A model generated the notes under the pieces. That model was not told the origin of the DNA. It saw only the letters and a list, made by a program, of their open reading frames with translations, and did no database searches. 64,000 bases of DNA from Pseudomonas sp. PSB18. GTDB taxonomy: Bacteria > Pseudomonadota > Gammaproteobacteria > Pseudomonadales > Pseudomonadaceae. The position numbers and the translations under genes are program-made. The stretch spans positions 186,001-250,000 of the forward strand of contig NZ_NOIN01000002.1 in the NCBI RefSeq assembly GCF_014596565.1, written 5' to 3'. Below are positions 21,963-31,109 of this stretch, piece by piece; the first letter of the stretch is position 1, and every line of letters starts with the position of its first letter.

Positions 21963-23819
21963 ATGTCCTTTGCTTCCCTCGGTCTCTCCGAGGCTTTAGT
22001 CGGCGCCATCGAAGCCGCCGGCTACACCGAGCCTACCCCGGTGCAACAGCGGGCCATTCCCGCCGTGTTGCAAGGTCGCGACCTGATGGTCGCCGCGCAG
22101 ACAGGTACTGGTAAAACCGGCGGTTTCGCCCTCCCGATCCTGGAGCGGCTGTTCCCCAACGGTCACCCGGACAAATCCCAGCGTCACGGCCCGCGTCAAC
22201 CGCGCGTGCTGGTCCTGACCCCGACCCGGGAACTGGCTGCCCAGGTTCACGAGAGCTTCAAGATCTACGCCCGTGACCTGAAATTCGTCAGCGCCTGCAT
22301 TTTCGGCGGCGTCGGCATGAATCCCCAGGTCCAGGCCATGGCGCGCGGCGTCGACGTGCTGGTGGCCTGCCCCGGCCGCCTGCTGGATCTGGCCGGCCAG
22401 GGCAGCGTCGATCTGTCCCACGTTGAAATCCTCGTGCTGGACGAAGCCGACCGCATGCTCGACATGGGCTTTGTCCATGACGTGAAGAAAGTCCTCGCCC
22501 GTCTGCCCGCCAAGCGTCAGAACCTGCTGTTTTCGGCAACGTTCTCCAAAGACATCACCGACCTGGCCGGCAAGCTGCTGCACAACCCGGAACGCATCGA
22601 AGTCACGCCGCCGAACACCACGGTCGAACGCATCGAACAGCGCGTATTCCGCCTGCCAGCCAGCCATAAACGCAGCCTGCTGGCGCACCTGATCACCACC
22701 GGTGCCTGGGAACAGGTCCTGGTGTTCACCCGGACCAAGCACGGCGCCAACCGCCTGGCCGAGTACCTGGACAAGCATGGCCTGCCGGCCGTGGCGATCC
22801 ACGGCAACAAAAGCCAGAACGCTCGCACCAAGGCCCTGGCCGACTTCAAGGCCGGCGAAGTCCGGATCCTGGTCGCCACCGACATCGCCGCACGCGGCCT
22901 GGACATCGACCAGTTGCCCCACGTGGTCAACTTCGAGCTGCCGAACGTCGATGAAGACTACGTGCACCGTATCGGTCGTACCGGCCGGGCCGGTCGTTCG
23001 GGCGAAGCGATCTCGCTGGTCGCACCGGATGAAGAAAAGCTGCTCAAGAGCATCGAGCGCATGACCCGGCAGAAGATTCCCGATGGCGACCTGATGGGCT
23101 TCGATGCCAGCACCATCGAGGCCGAGAAGCCTGAAGTGCGTGAGCGTCCGGACGTGCGCAACCCGCGCAATCCACGCGGTCCACGGGGCGACGGTCCGAA
23201 TGGCGGCGGTGGCGGTCGCAAGGACAAGGGCAAGGACAAAGGCAAGGAAAAGCCGGCCGGCAGCAGTCGTGGCGAACGCCCGGCGCGCGAGCAGAAGCCT
23301 CGCGAAGGCACGCCAGCCCGTGAGCAACAGCGCCCAGCCCCGCGTGCCGCCGCTGATCGTGCCCCGGACGAGTTCCTGGATGACGATATCGACAACTTCG
23401 GTAACCGCGTCGACTACGTGCCGCAGCAGAAACCGGCCCAGGGTCGTGGTCGCCGTCCGGGTGCTCCGGCACAGGGTGCTGGCGCAGGCGCGCCACGCAG
23501 CGGCCAGCCACAAGGTCGCCAGAACGGTCCGCGCAACAGCAATGGCTCGTCCACCGGGACCCCGCCAGCCAAGCGCAACGGCCCACGCAACGGCGGCCCT
23601 CGTGATAGCCAGGCCCGCCGCGAAGACTCCCGCCCGCGCCGCCCAGCCCGCGATGACCAGGCGAGCCAGGAACCTGCCGTGCAGAACCCTCGCGGCAACC
23701 AGCCGAAAATCATGCACAAGGAATCGAAGCTCGATCGCTTCCCGACGCCTGAGCAACTGGACCAACTGCCAAGCCGCCCACGGGGTGAAAAACCTGCATT
23801 GCTGACTCGCAATCGCTGA
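21963..23819 (+). CDS. rhlE: DEAD-box RNA helicase, RhlE type
   Basis: 618 residues. The helicase core has the Q motif TPVQQRAIP, motif I AQTGTGKT (45-52), [12 protein letters not shown] (160-163), SATF and motif [13 protein letters not shown] (from 335). After about residue 380 comes a long, basic, low-complexity tail rich in Arg, Gly, Pro and Lys with RG-type repeats, likely an RNA-binding and condensate-prone region. It probably acts in RNA decay or ribosome assembly, especially in the cold. ATG 21963 matches the family start [10 protein letters not shown]. The terminator follows closely. Confidence 0.93.
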   Translation: MSFASLGLSEALVGAIEAAGYTEPTPVQQRAIPAVLQGRDLMVAAQTGTGKTGGFALPILERLFPNGHPDKSQRHGPRQPRVLVLTPTRELAAQVHESFKIYARDLKFVSACIFGGVGMNPQVQAMARGVDVLVACPGRLLDLAGQGSVDLSHVEILVLDEADRMLDMGFVHDVKKVLARLPAKRQNLLFSATFSKDITDLAGKLLHNPERIEVTPPNTTVERIEQRVFRLPASHKRSLLAHLITTGAWEQVLVFTRTKHGANRLAEYLDKHGLPAVAIHGNKSQNARTKALADFKAGEVRILVATDIAARGLDIDQLPHVVNFELPNVDEDYVHRIGRTGRAGRSGEAISLVAPDEEKLLKSIERMTRQKIPDGDLMGFDASTIEAEKPEVRERPDVRNPRNPRGPRGDGPNGGGGGRKDKGKDKGKEKPAGSSRGERPAREQKPREGTPAREQQRPAPRAAADRAPDEFLDDDIDNFGNRVDYVPQQKPAQGRGRRPGAPAQGAGAGAPRSGQPQGRQNGPRNSNGSSTGTPPAKRNGPRNGGPRDSQARREDSRPRRPARDDQASQEPAVQNPRGNQPKIMHKESKLDRFPTPEQLDQLPSRPRGEKPALLTRNR

Positions 23820-23837
23820 GTTTTCCAAACCTGAAAA

Positions 23838-23872
23838 ATGCCCCTGATCTCACGATCAGGGGCATTTTTTTT
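23838..23872 (+). terminator. Rho-independent terminator after rhlE
   Basis: TGCCCCTGATC (23839-23849) pairs with GATCAGGGGCA (23854-23864), followed by eight T. Confidence 0.93.
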
Positions 23873-23889
23873 GGTCGCCACAAAATCCC

Positions 23890-23980
23890 TTGTGGGAGCG
23901 AGCCTGCTCGCGATAGCGGTGAGCCGGTCAACTCATCATCACAGTTGGATTGCTATCGCGAGCAGGCTCGCTCCCACAGG
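23890..23980. repeat. REP pair (REPIN)
   Basis: Inverted copies at 23890-23916 and 23953-23980, between the rhlE and yceI terminators. Confidence 0.88.
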
Positions 23981-24010
23981 AAAGCTCCCGTGGAGGGAAT
24001 CCGGGGCAAT

Positions 24011-24049
24011 AAAAAACGCCCCCGATCGCAGGATCGGGGGCGTTTTTTT
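24011..24049 (-). terminator. Rho-independent terminator after the yceI gene
   Basis: CGCCCCCGATC (24017-24027) pairs with GATCGGGGGCG (24032-24042), flanked by A and T runs. It lies 15 bp past the minus-strand stop codon. Confidence 0.9.
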
Positions 24050-24063
24050 GTCAGGCGCGAATG

Positions 24064-24660
24064 TTACTTCGCCTTGACGCCTTCAAACGAAACGTACAGC
24101 TCGACCACGTCGGACGATGGGCCCAGGTCTTTCTGCTTGCCGAAGTCGGAGCGCTTGATGCTGGTGGTGCCTTCGAAACCGGCACGGTAGCCGCCCCATG
24201 GATCCTTGCCTTCGCCCAGGAAGGTAGCCTTGACCACCACTGGCTTGGTCACGCCCAGCAGGGTCAGGTCACCGGTAACGTCGGCAGTTTCCTTGCCATC
24301 GGCGTTCTTGCCGGTGGATTTGACGCCGGTGGACACGAAAGTGGCCTTGGCAAACTTGCCCGCGTTCAGGAAGTCAGGGCTGGCGATGTGCTTGTCACGT
24401 TCGGCGTGGTTGGTGAACACACTGGCGGTGTTGACGTTGAACTCAACCTTGCTGTCTTCAGGCTTGGCAGCGTCGAAGCTGAACTTGCCGTCGATGTCCT
24501 TGAAAGTACCGGTGATATAGCTATAGCCCAGGTGGCTGATCTTGAAGTCGACGAAGGCGTGCTGGCCTTCCTTGTCGACCACGTAGTCGGCAGCCATGGC
24601 CTGGCCGGCCGACAACAGTGCAGAACCGATTGCCAGGGCGGCGAGCGTCTTTTTCAACAT
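24064..24660 (-). CDS. YceI-family periplasmic protein (PasP-like)
   Basis: A 198-residue secreted protein with signal peptide [23 protein letters not shown] and a YceI lipocalin-like beta-barrel ([62 protein letters not shown]). YceI proteins bind polyisoprenoid lipids. The P. aeruginosa gene in the same neighbourhood was described as the small protease PasP, but no classical protease motif is visible here. It lies 32 bp downstream of the cytochrome b561 gene, with which it is probably co-transcribed. Confidence 0.92.
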   Translation of the reverse strand: MLKKTLAALAIGSALLSAGQAMAADYVVDKEGQHAFVDFKISHLGYSYITGTFKDIDGKFSFDAAKPEDSKVEFNVNTASVFTNHAERDKHIASPDFLNAGKFAKATFVSTGVKSTGKNADGKETADVTGDLTLLGVTKPVVVKATFLGEGKDPWGGYRAGFEGTTSIKRSDFGKQKDLGPSSDVVELYVSFEGVKAK

Positions 24661-24692
24661 GCTTTCTATTCCTTTGGAGTCGAGGTTGAACA

Positions 24693-25244
24693 TCAGGCTT
24701 GGCGCCCCAGCATTCGCTTGAGGGTCGCGTCACGGTCGATAAAATGGTGTTTCAGTGCTGCCAGTGCATGAAGGCCGGAGAAAATGACCAACGCCCATGC
24801 CAGGTACAGGTGGATCTGGCCGGCGACGTCTGCCTGATCGGGCAGTCCGGACACCAGCGCGGGTACTTCAAACAAACCGAACACCGGGATCCCGACACCG
24901 TCTGCGGTGGAAATCAGGTAACCGGCAGCCATCACGGCAAACAACCCGAGATACAGGGCACCATGGCCGAGCTTTGCACCGACACGGGTCATGCGCCCAT
25001 AGGTGTCCAGGGTCGGTGGCGGTGGGCTGACAAAGCGCCAGATCACCCGCAGCAGCATCACCGCCAGCAACACCAGGCCAATACTCTTGTGCAGGTCCGG
25101 CGCATCTTTGCGCCAGGTGCTGTAGTAATCCAGTCCGACCATCCACAGCCCCAGCGCGAACAACCCGTATACCACCAGCGCGACGCCCCAGTGCATGACG
25201 ATGCTGACCCAGCCATAGCGAGAAGAAGAGTTGCGTAGCTGCAT
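24693..25244 (-). CDS. Cytochrome b561 family protein
   Basis: A 183-residue inner membrane protein with four helices and conserved His residues for two b haems: [56 protein letters not shown] and [25 protein letters not shown]. The family passes electrons between quinone and periplasmic acceptors or superoxide. Linkage with YceI is common in proteobacteria. ATG 25244 follows AGGATATGAGC. A palindrome lies 54-73 bp upstream. Confidence 0.92.
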   Translation of the reverse strand: MQLRNSSSRYGWVSIVMHWGVALVVYGLFALGLWMVGLDYYSTWRKDAPDLHKSIGLVLLAVMLLRVIWRFVSPPPPTLDTYGRMTRVGAKLGHGALYLGLFAVMAAGYLISTADGVGIPVFGLFEVPALVSGLPDQADVAGQIHLYLAWALVIFSGLHALAALKHHFIDRDATLKRMLGRQA

Positions 25245-25297
25245 TGCTCATATCCTGTAAAAACTGCGACCAAGACTAGCGAGTTATCTATCGATTT

Positions 25298-25317
25298 AAA
25301 GCGGAAATTTTCGCTTT
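25298..25317. promoter_or_regulatory. Near-perfect palindrome upstream of the b561-yceI operon
   Basis: AAAGCGGAAATTTTCGCTTT is symmetric except for one mismatched pair. Flanking TCGAT and ATCGA extend the symmetry outward. It is placed where the -35 region of the minus-strand operon would lie, so it is a candidate operator. The binding protein is unknown. Confidence 0.5.
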
Positions 25318-25480
25318 GAAATATCGAGAAATACGATCATCAGTCTGGGTGGGGTGGGTTAAGGAAAGATTAAAGCGAATGGACAATGTCATGGTGGGTA
25401 AGACAGGTCTTTCGGCAGCCATCGCGAGCGGGCCCTGCTCTCTGGGCCGTGTCGCCCGGGCTCCCGATCCCCTCAGAACA

Positions 25481-25636
25481 TCAATTGACCGAGCATTCAG
25501 GCTTATAGGGGTCTATCTCGCATCTGTAGGCTAATTGAGGGTCTCGCTTTGGAATCATTTTTGCCTTTGCGATGAATTCATCAGATACGCAACCAGCAAG
25601 CGCCACCAGGATTATTACAATTGTTGTTACTTTCAT
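25481..25636 (-). CDS. 51-residue lipoprotein
   Basis: A short gene read from the minus strand. ATG 25636 is preceded by CGGAG eight bases upstream, and TGA is at 25481. The protein starts MKVTTIVIILVALAGCVSDE, a complete lipoprotein signal with lipobox LAGC (Cys16). The mature part of 36 residues is polar and has two more Cys (RCEID and PECSVN) that may form a disulfide. No family recognised. It stands alone between an oxidase terminator and the b561 operon, about 235 bp upstream of that operon. AT-richer codons than its neighbours hint at recent acquisition. Confidence 0.65.
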   Translation of the reverse strand: MKVTTIVIILVALAGCVSDEFIAKAKMIPKRDPQLAYRCEIDPYKPECSVN

Positions 25637-25763
25637 GTTCAGTGCTCCGGTTTTCTACGCAGCCTAAAACCTGCGATCCGGACCACCCCATCATTCCCTT
25701 CCGATTCCCCTGTGGGAAGTATCTGATATACCCAATGCCTGAACATCGAGCTTGATAGCAGGC

Positions 25764-25798
25764 AAAAAAAAGCGCGGCCCTTGGGCCGCGCTTTTTTT
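25764..25798 (-). terminator. Rho-independent terminator after the FAD oxidase gene
   Basis: AGCGCGGCCC and GGGCCGCGCT form a very GC-rich hairpin flanked by seven A and seven T. It lies directly past the minus-strand stop codon and is usable from both sides. Confidence 0.9.
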
Positions 25799-25809
25799 AC
25801 GCCTGGACG

Positions 25810-27576
25810 TTACTGAGCCGGGGTCTCAGTTGCCGCCGGTTTGGCCGCTGGCTTCTTCGCCGGTTCAGCCTTTTTCACAGGCGCCTTGGCCGGGGCTTTT
25901 TTGGCCGCGGGTTTGGCTGCCGGCTTCTTCGGCGCGGCTTTGGTCGTTGCCTTTTTGGTCGGCTCGGCTTTTACCGGCGCGGCAGGCTTCGGCGCTTCCA
26001 CCGGTGCTGGGGCCGGGGTTGGCGCTGGAGCAGGGGCTGGTGCTGGCGGAGCGACCGGCTCGGGTGCCTTGACCGGCTCTGGCTTCTTCTCGTCATCCGA
26101 ACCACCGAACAGGTTGGTGAAGAAGTTGCCTTTCTTCGCCGCCACTGCACCCGCAGCCGCCGCTGTCGCGGCCGGAGCGACCTTGGCCGGCTCGAACGAC
26201 TTGCCCGCCGCCAGGTCTTGCACTTGGCTGGCCGCGCGCTGGCCGCTGCGCAACGCGCCTTCCAGGGTGCCTGGGTACAAGGCATCGGTGTGTTCACCGG
26301 CAAAGGCTACGCGCTGCAGCGGTTTTTCCCACAGGCGCCAGTACTTGCTGATCTGGCCCGGACCAAAGGCCAGGTACGAACCGGCCGTGGATGGGTCGGT
26401 GCTGTAGCGGCGGATTTCGTAACCGGTGAAGGCCCCACGGGCTTGTGGATAAAATTCGTGCAGGCGGATCAATACCTGATCGACCATCTGCTTGTCGCCA
26501 AAAGCCTGCATCACCCGGGAATTGTCGCCCGAGAGGTTGATGATCACATTGGCGCCGCCCTTCATGGCCGGCTCGATCCACATCATGCCCAGGCCGGCGT
26601 TGCTGAAGATTTCACCCGACATGCGCGCCTTGCTGTCCCAGACCGGGGTCTTGAACTTGAGCATGATCTGGTCGCGCCAACCATAGTTGGTGCCTTTGAT
26701 CGCGCCAAGGTGCTGGGCGTCCAGGGCCGGGGTCAGCTGGATCTTGTTCAGGGCGCGCAGCGGTACGGCCAGCACCACGTAATCGGCCTGGTAGCCGACG
26801 CTGCCGACCTTGACGGTCACGCCGTCCTTGTCCTGGGAAATGGCTGACACCGGAGAGTCGGTCTTGATGGTTTTCAGCTGCTTGAGGAAGGCCTGGGCCA
26901 GCATCTGGCTGCCGCCGAGCAAACGCGAAGCCCGCAGGTCGCGATCGGATACGCCGCGATTGACGCGGTTCTGCTGTGCGAAATACAGCAGCGACAGGCG
27001 CGAAGGCTCGTCGTAACGGGTACGGATCTCCTGATTCACCAGTTGCCGTGCGGTGGCCGGCAGTTGCAAGCGATCGAGCCAGGCGGAGACGGTCATCTGA
27101 TCCAGGGCATGCAACGTGCTGGTGGCCGCCGGATTCAGCGGATCTTCAATGGAGCGCGCCAGCTCGTCCAGGGTGGTTTCGTAGCGTTTGATGGCTTCAG
27201 CGGTGGCTGGCTGCTTCGCGGCCAGGTCAGCGGCGGTGAAGTAAGTGCCGTCGATCAGATAGCTCGGGGTGCGCACGAACTCGGGGGCCGGGGTGGTGCC
27301 CAGCTTGAACGTCGAAACGTATTTGTTCAGCACCGGCTGCGTCTTTTCGTTGCCGATCCACTCACTGGTGGCCATGCCCGAACGACCACCCACGCTGGGC
27401 TTGGCTTCCAGCAGGGTCACCGCCCAACCTTTGTTCTGCAACTCATAGGCCGCCGTGAGCCCCGCCAGACCGCCACCGACGACGATGGCCGTCGGTTGCT
27501 TGTCCTTCGCCAGCGCCGTAACGCTGAACAGCCCTATCACTACCAACGCACAAGCGCGCAGCCAACCAGCAGACAT
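25810..27576 (-). CDS. Secreted FAD amine oxidase with Pro/Ala/Lys-rich tail
   Basis: 588 residues. Residues 1-23 look like a Sec signal (MSAGWLRACALVVIGLFSVTALA). The dinucleotide-binding motif is IVVGGGLAGLTAAYELQ, followed by LLEAKPSVGGRSG, and the C-terminal FAD segment VAFAGEHTDALYPGTLEGAL closes the flavin amine oxidase fold. After residue about 497 comes a 92-residue low-complexity tail of Pro-Ala runs, then KPAAKPAAKKAPAK repeats like AlgP or histone H1. The substrate is unknown. A homologue next to bioA is known in P. aeruginosa. The tail may bind polyanions such as DNA or LPS; this is inference. Confidence 0.87.
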   Translation of the reverse strand: MSAGWLRACALVVIGLFSVTALAKDKQPTAIVVGGGLAGLTAAYELQNKGWAVTLLEAKPSVGGRSGMATSEWIGNEKTQPVLNKYVSTFKLGTTPAPEFVRTPSYLIDGTYFTAADLAAKQPATAEAIKRYETTLDELARSIEDPLNPAATSTLHALDQMTVSAWLDRLQLPATARQLVNQEIRTRYDEPSRLSLLYFAQQNRVNRGVSDRDLRASRLLGGSQMLAQAFLKQLKTIKTDSPVSAISQDKDGVTVKVGSVGYQADYVVLAVPLRALNKIQLTPALDAQHLGAIKGTNYGWRDQIMLKFKTPVWDSKARMSGEIFSNAGLGMMWIEPAMKGGANVIINLSGDNSRVMQAFGDKQMVDQVLIRLHEFYPQARGAFTGYEIRRYSTDPSTAGSYLAFGPGQISKYWRLWEKPLQRVAFAGEHTDALYPGTLEGALRSGQRAASQVQDLAAGKSFEPAKVAPAATAAAAGAVAAKKGNFFTNLFGGSDDEKKPEPVKAPEPVAPPAPAPAPAPTPAPAPVEAPKPAAPVKAEPTKKATTKAAPKKPAAKPAAKKAPAKAPVKKAEPAKKPAAKPAATETPAQ

Positions 27577-27798
27577 TCAGCGAACTCCGGAATAAAACAG
27601 GAAAATTTCAGGTTTCGAGCCAGTTGGCTCAAGGAACGGCGAAGAATACGTCAGCCATCAAAACGCCGCCAGCGACGTCTATCGCCTCGCTCAAAGTAGC
27701 AGGATCGACACAATGGGTTGTCCCCGGGGCCGCCATTGCATAGGCTTGCCCGATTGTTTTGCCCGCGCCCGCCGCGAGCTGCCTCGAGGAGACTGTAA

Positions 27799-29205
27799 AT
27801 GGGCCTGAATAACCAGTGGATGCAACGCGACCTCGCGGTGCTGTGGCATCCCTGCACCCAGATGAAAGATCACGAACAACTGCCGCTGATCCCTATCAAG
27901 CGCGGTGAAGGCGTGTGGCTGGAAGACTTCGAAGGCAAGCGCTACCTCGACGCCGTCAGCTCCTGGTGGGTCAACGTGTTCGGCCATGCCAACCCGCGCA
28001 TCAACCAGCGGATCAAGGACCAGGTCGACCAGTTGGAGCATGTGATCCTCGCCGGCTTCAGCCATCAGCCGGTGATCGAGCTGTCCGAGCGTCTGGTGAA
28101 GCTGACGCCAGAAGGCCTGACACGGTGCTTCTATGCCGATAACGGCTCGTCCTGCATCGAAGTGGCGATGAAGATGAGTTTCCATTACTGGGTCAATCGC
28201 GGCCGTCCCGACAAGAAGCGCTTCGTCACCCTGAGCAACAGCTACCACGGCGAAACGATTGCGGCGATGTCGGTGGGCGACGTGCCGCTGTTCACCGAGA
28301 CCTACAAGGCGTTGCTGCTGGACACCCTCAAGGTGCCAAGCCCCGACTGCTACCACCGCCCCGAGGGCGTGAGCTGGGAAGAGCATTCACGCACGATGTT
28401 CGCCGCCATGGAACAAACTCTCGCCGAACACCACGACACCGTGGCGGCGGTGATCGTCGAGCCGCTGATCCAGGGCGCCGGCGGCATGCGCATGTATCAC
28501 CCGGTGTACCTGAAACTGCTGCGCGAAGCCTGCGACCGCTATGGCGTACACCTGATCCATGACGAAATCGCCGTGGGCTTCGGCCGTACGGGAACGATGT
28601 TCGCCTGCGAGCAGGCCGGCATCACACCAGACTTCCTCTGCCTGTCCAAGGCCCTGACCGGCGGTTACCTGCCGCTGGCGGCGTGCCTGACCACCGACGA
28701 CGTCTACAGCGCGTTCTACGACGATTACCCTACCCTGCGCGCCTTCCTGCACTCCCACAGCTACACCGGTAACCCGCTGGCCTGCGCGGCCGCCTTGGCG
28801 ACGCTGGATATCTTCGAAGAAGACCACGTCATCGACAACAACAAGGCCCTGGCCCAACGCATGGCGAGCGCCACCGCGCACCTGGCCGATCACCCGAACG
28901 TGGCGGAAGTGCGCCAGACCGGCATGGTGCTGGCCATCGAGATGGTCAAGGACAAGGCGAGCAAGACCGCCTACCCCTGGCAGGAGCGGCGCGGCCTGAG
29001 CGTGTTCCAGCATGCCCTGGAGCGCGGTGCGTTGCTGCGGCCGCTGGGCAGCGTGGTGTATTTCCTGCCACCGTACGTCATCACCCCGGAGCAGATCGAC
29101 TTCCTGGCGCAAGTGGCCAGCGAGGGCATCGACATTGCCACTCGGGATACGGTCAGTGTGGCGGTGCCGAAGGACTTTCATCCGGGTTATCGCGATCCGG
29201 GCTGA
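27799..29205 (+). CDS. bioA: Adenosylmethionine-8-amino-7-oxononanoate aminotransferase
   Basis: A class III PLP aminotransferase of biotin synthesis, 468 residues, using SAM as amino donor to make 7,8-diaminononanoate. Features: LWHPCTQMKDH and SSWWVNVFGHANPRIN at the N-terminus, FYADNGSSCIEVAMKMS, HDEIAVGFGRTGTMFACE, and the PLP Lys in LCLSKALTGGYLPLAA. GAGGAG before ATG 27799 fixes the start. It is divergent from the FAD oxidase, and rsmE follows after a REP pair. The other bio genes are not in this window. Confidence 0.96.
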   Translation: MGLNNQWMQRDLAVLWHPCTQMKDHEQLPLIPIKRGEGVWLEDFEGKRYLDAVSSWWVNVFGHANPRINQRIKDQVDQLEHVILAGFSHQPVIELSERLVKLTPEGLTRCFYADNGSSCIEVAMKMSFHYWVNRGRPDKKRFVTLSNSYHGETIAAMSVGDVPLFTETYKALLLDTLKVPSPDCYHRPEGVSWEEHSRTMFAAMEQTLAEHHDTVAAVIVEPLIQGAGGMRMYHPVYLKLLREACDRYGVHLIHDEIAVGFGRTGTMFACEQAGITPDFLCLSKALTGGYLPLAACLTTDDVYSAFYDDYPTLRAFLHSHSYTGNPLACAAALATLDIFEEDHVIDNNKALAQRMASATAHLADHPNVAEVRQTGMVLAIEMVKDKASKTAYPWQERRGLSVFQHALERGALLRPLGSVVYFLPPYVITPEQIDFLAQVASEGIDIATRDTVSVAVPKDFHPGYRDPG

Positions 29206-29220
29206 GCCTGGGCCACCGCC

Positions 29221-29288
29221 ATCGCGGGCAAGCCTTGCTCCCACAGAGAAATGCGAACCCACTGTGGGAGCAAGGCTTGCCCGCGATG
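29221..29288. repeat. REP pair (REPIN) between bioA and rsmE
   Basis: Inverted copies of the CGGGCAAGCCTTGCTCCCAC variant at 29221-29246 and 29262-29288 with a 15-nt spacer. Confidence 0.87.
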
Positions 29289-29336
29289 AGGCCGGGCGCT
29301 TAAACCACGATCATTTTTTTCTTGCAGAGACTCCAC

Positions 29337-30056
29337 ATGAGACTGTCCCGCTTCTTCATCGACACCCCCCTGAGCCTTGGCGATCACGAGTTGCCCGAAG
29401 CCCAGGCCCATTACATCGGCCGTGTGCTGCGCATGGCCGAGGGTGATGCGGTGCAGGTGTTCGACGGTTCGGGCCAGGAGTTTCGCGGTAGCCTGGCTGA
29501 AGTCGGCAAGAAGCGCGTGCGGGTGCAACTGGACGAGCAATTCGCCGGGCAACCTGAATCGCCGTTGCGTATCCACCTCGGCCAGGGCCTGTCCCGGGGC
29601 GAGCGCATGGACTGGGCGATTCAGAAAGCCACCGAGCTGGGGGTCAGTGAGATCACGCCGATTTTCAGCGAACGCTGCGAAGTGCGCCTCAAGGACGAGC
29701 GCGCCGACAAACGCCTGCTGCACTGGCGCCAAGTGGCGATCAGTGCCTGTGAGCAATGCGGACGCTCGACCGTACCGGTGATCCATCCGCCGTTGCTGCT
29801 GGCCGACTGGCTGAAGCAGGCCGACGCCGAGCTGAAGCTGGTGCTGCACCCGGTGGCCGAGCCACTGGTCAGCCATGCCAGACCGTCGACGCTGGCATTC
29901 CTGATCGGCCCCGAGGGCGGTTTGTCCGAGGCCGAAGTCGAACAGGCCCAGGACGCCGGTTACCACGCAGCCCGCCTCGGTCCCCGTGTGCTGCGTACCG
30001 AAACCGCGCCGGTGGTGGCGCTGGCGGTAGCGCAGCAGTTGTGGGGGGATTTCTAG
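29337..30056 (+). CDS. rsmE: 16S rRNA (uracil-1498-N3)-methyltransferase
   Basis: A SPOUT-class, SAM-dependent enzyme of 239 residues that methylates U1498 of 16S rRNA. The N-terminal PUA-like part (MRLSRFFIDTPLSLGDHELP, HYIGRVLRM) is followed by the knotted domain with QKATELGVSEITP, CEQCGRS, LIGPEGGLSE and LGPRVLRTETAPVVAL, the typical SAM-binding knot. ATG 29337 gives the family N-terminus. It follows bioA as in other pseudomonads. Confidence 0.95.
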   Translation: MRLSRFFIDTPLSLGDHELPEAQAHYIGRVLRMAEGDAVQVFDGSGQEFRGSLAEVGKKRVRVQLDEQFAGQPESPLRIHLGQGLSRGERMDWAIQKATELGVSEITPIFSERCEVRLKDERADKRLLHWRQVAISACEQCGRSTVPVIHPPLLLADWLKQADAELKLVLHPVAEPLVSHARPSTLAFLIGPEGGLSEAEVEQAQDAGYHAARLGPRVLRTETAPVVALAVAQQLWGDF

Positions 30057-30072
30057 ACCCGCTGAAGTTTCA

Positions 30073-30163
30073 CTTGTGGGAGCGAGCCTGCTCGCGATAG
30101 CGGTGTATCAGTCAATCACCTCCTGACTGACACGCCGACTTCGCGAGCAGGCTCGCTCCCACA
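30073..30163. repeat. REP pair (REPIN) after rsmE
   Basis: Inverted copies at 30073-30100 and 30140-30163, between two convergent genes. Confidence 0.87.
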
Positions 30164-30183
30164 ATGGTTATTGGCGGTGCCGG

Positions 30184-31086
30184 TTATTGCACCGGATCAC
30201 TCACCGGCCTGGCAATGATCTCCTTCAGCTCGCTGGTCATCGGGAACTCCAGGTTCAATCCCTTGGGTGGAATCGGTTTCTGGAACCAACGGTCATAGAT
30301 GGCGTTGATCTCGCCTGACTTGTACAGGTCCCCCAGGGCCGCATTGACCAGCGCCAGGAATTGCGGATCGTCCTTGCGCACCATGCAGCTGTAGATTTCC
30401 CGCGACTGCTCTTCGCCCACTACGACCCAGTTGTGCGGGTCCCGGGCCTTGGCTCGTTCGCCGTAGAGCAGCGCATCATCCATGTAGAACGCCGCCGCCC
30501 GACCGGTTTCGAGCATCTGGAACGCCTCGCCGTGGTCCTTCGCACTGATGACGAACAGGTCGGCCTTGTTGTCCTGGTTGTAGCTTTTCAGGAAACGTTC
30601 GTTGGTGGTGCCGGCAGTGGTCACCACGTTCTTGCCGCGCAGGTCGGCAAAGCTGTGGATGCCGCTGTCCCTGGCCGTCAGCAACTGGCCCTTCACGTAG
30701 ATGAAACCGTAGGAAAACGCCACTTGCTTCTGCCGCTCGGCCGTCACCCCGGTGGAGCCACATTCCAGGTCGACGGTGCCGTTCTGCACCAACGGGATGC
30801 GGGTCTGGGAGGTGACCAGGTTGTACTTCACCTCCAGTTGAGGCAGTGCCAGTTGGGTCTTGACCCGCTCGACGATCTTGTTTGCCAGGTCCACCGAGTA
30901 ACCCATCGGTTTGCCGCTGCTGTCACCTACATAGGAAAACGGTACCGAGGCGTCGCGATACCCCAGGGTGATGACATGGGTGCTGGCGACTTTCTCCAGC
31001 GTACCGCTCGGAGGCGCTTGTGTAGCGTGGACAGGGGCGCTCAACAACAGGCTCAGGGTGCAGCCGATCAACGTGATTCTTTGCAT
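30184..31086 (-). CDS. Glutamate/aspartate-type periplasmic binding protein
   Basis: A 300-residue family 3 solute-binding protein with signal peptide MQRITLIGCTLSLLLSAPVHA. The pattern resembles GltI: VITLGYRDASVPFSYVGDSSG, GYSVDLANKIVERVK, TSQTRIPLVQNGTVDLECGST and YDRWFQKPIPPKGLNLEFPM. It probably binds acidic amino acids. No permease or ATPase genes are adjacent. It lies 23 bp downstream of a DadA-like oxidase gene, so uptake or sensing of an amino acid may be coupled to its oxidation. Confidence 0.88.
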   Translation of the reverse strand: MQRITLIGCTLSLLLSAPVHATQAPPSGTLEKVASTHVITLGYRDASVPFSYVGDSSGKPMGYSVDLANKIVERVKTQLALPQLEVKYNLVTSQTRIPLVQNGTVDLECGSTGVTAERQKQVAFSYGFIYVKGQLLTARDSGIHSFADLRGKNVVTTAGTTNERFLKSYNQDNKADLFVISAKDHGEAFQMLETGRAAAFYMDDALLYGERAKARDPHNWVVVGEEQSREIYSCMVRKDDPQFLALVNAALGDLYKSGEINAIYDRWFQKPIPPKGLNLEFPMTSELKEIIARPVSDPVQ

Positions 31087-31109
31087 TGTTATTCTCCGTT
31101 GCGGGTGGG

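Noticed and set aside
25316..25534. 72-codon plus-strand frame in the gap before the b561 gene
   Set aside because: Overlaps the small lipoprotein on the other strand, lacks a ribosome site and has no signal or domain; the lipoprotein has the better evidence.
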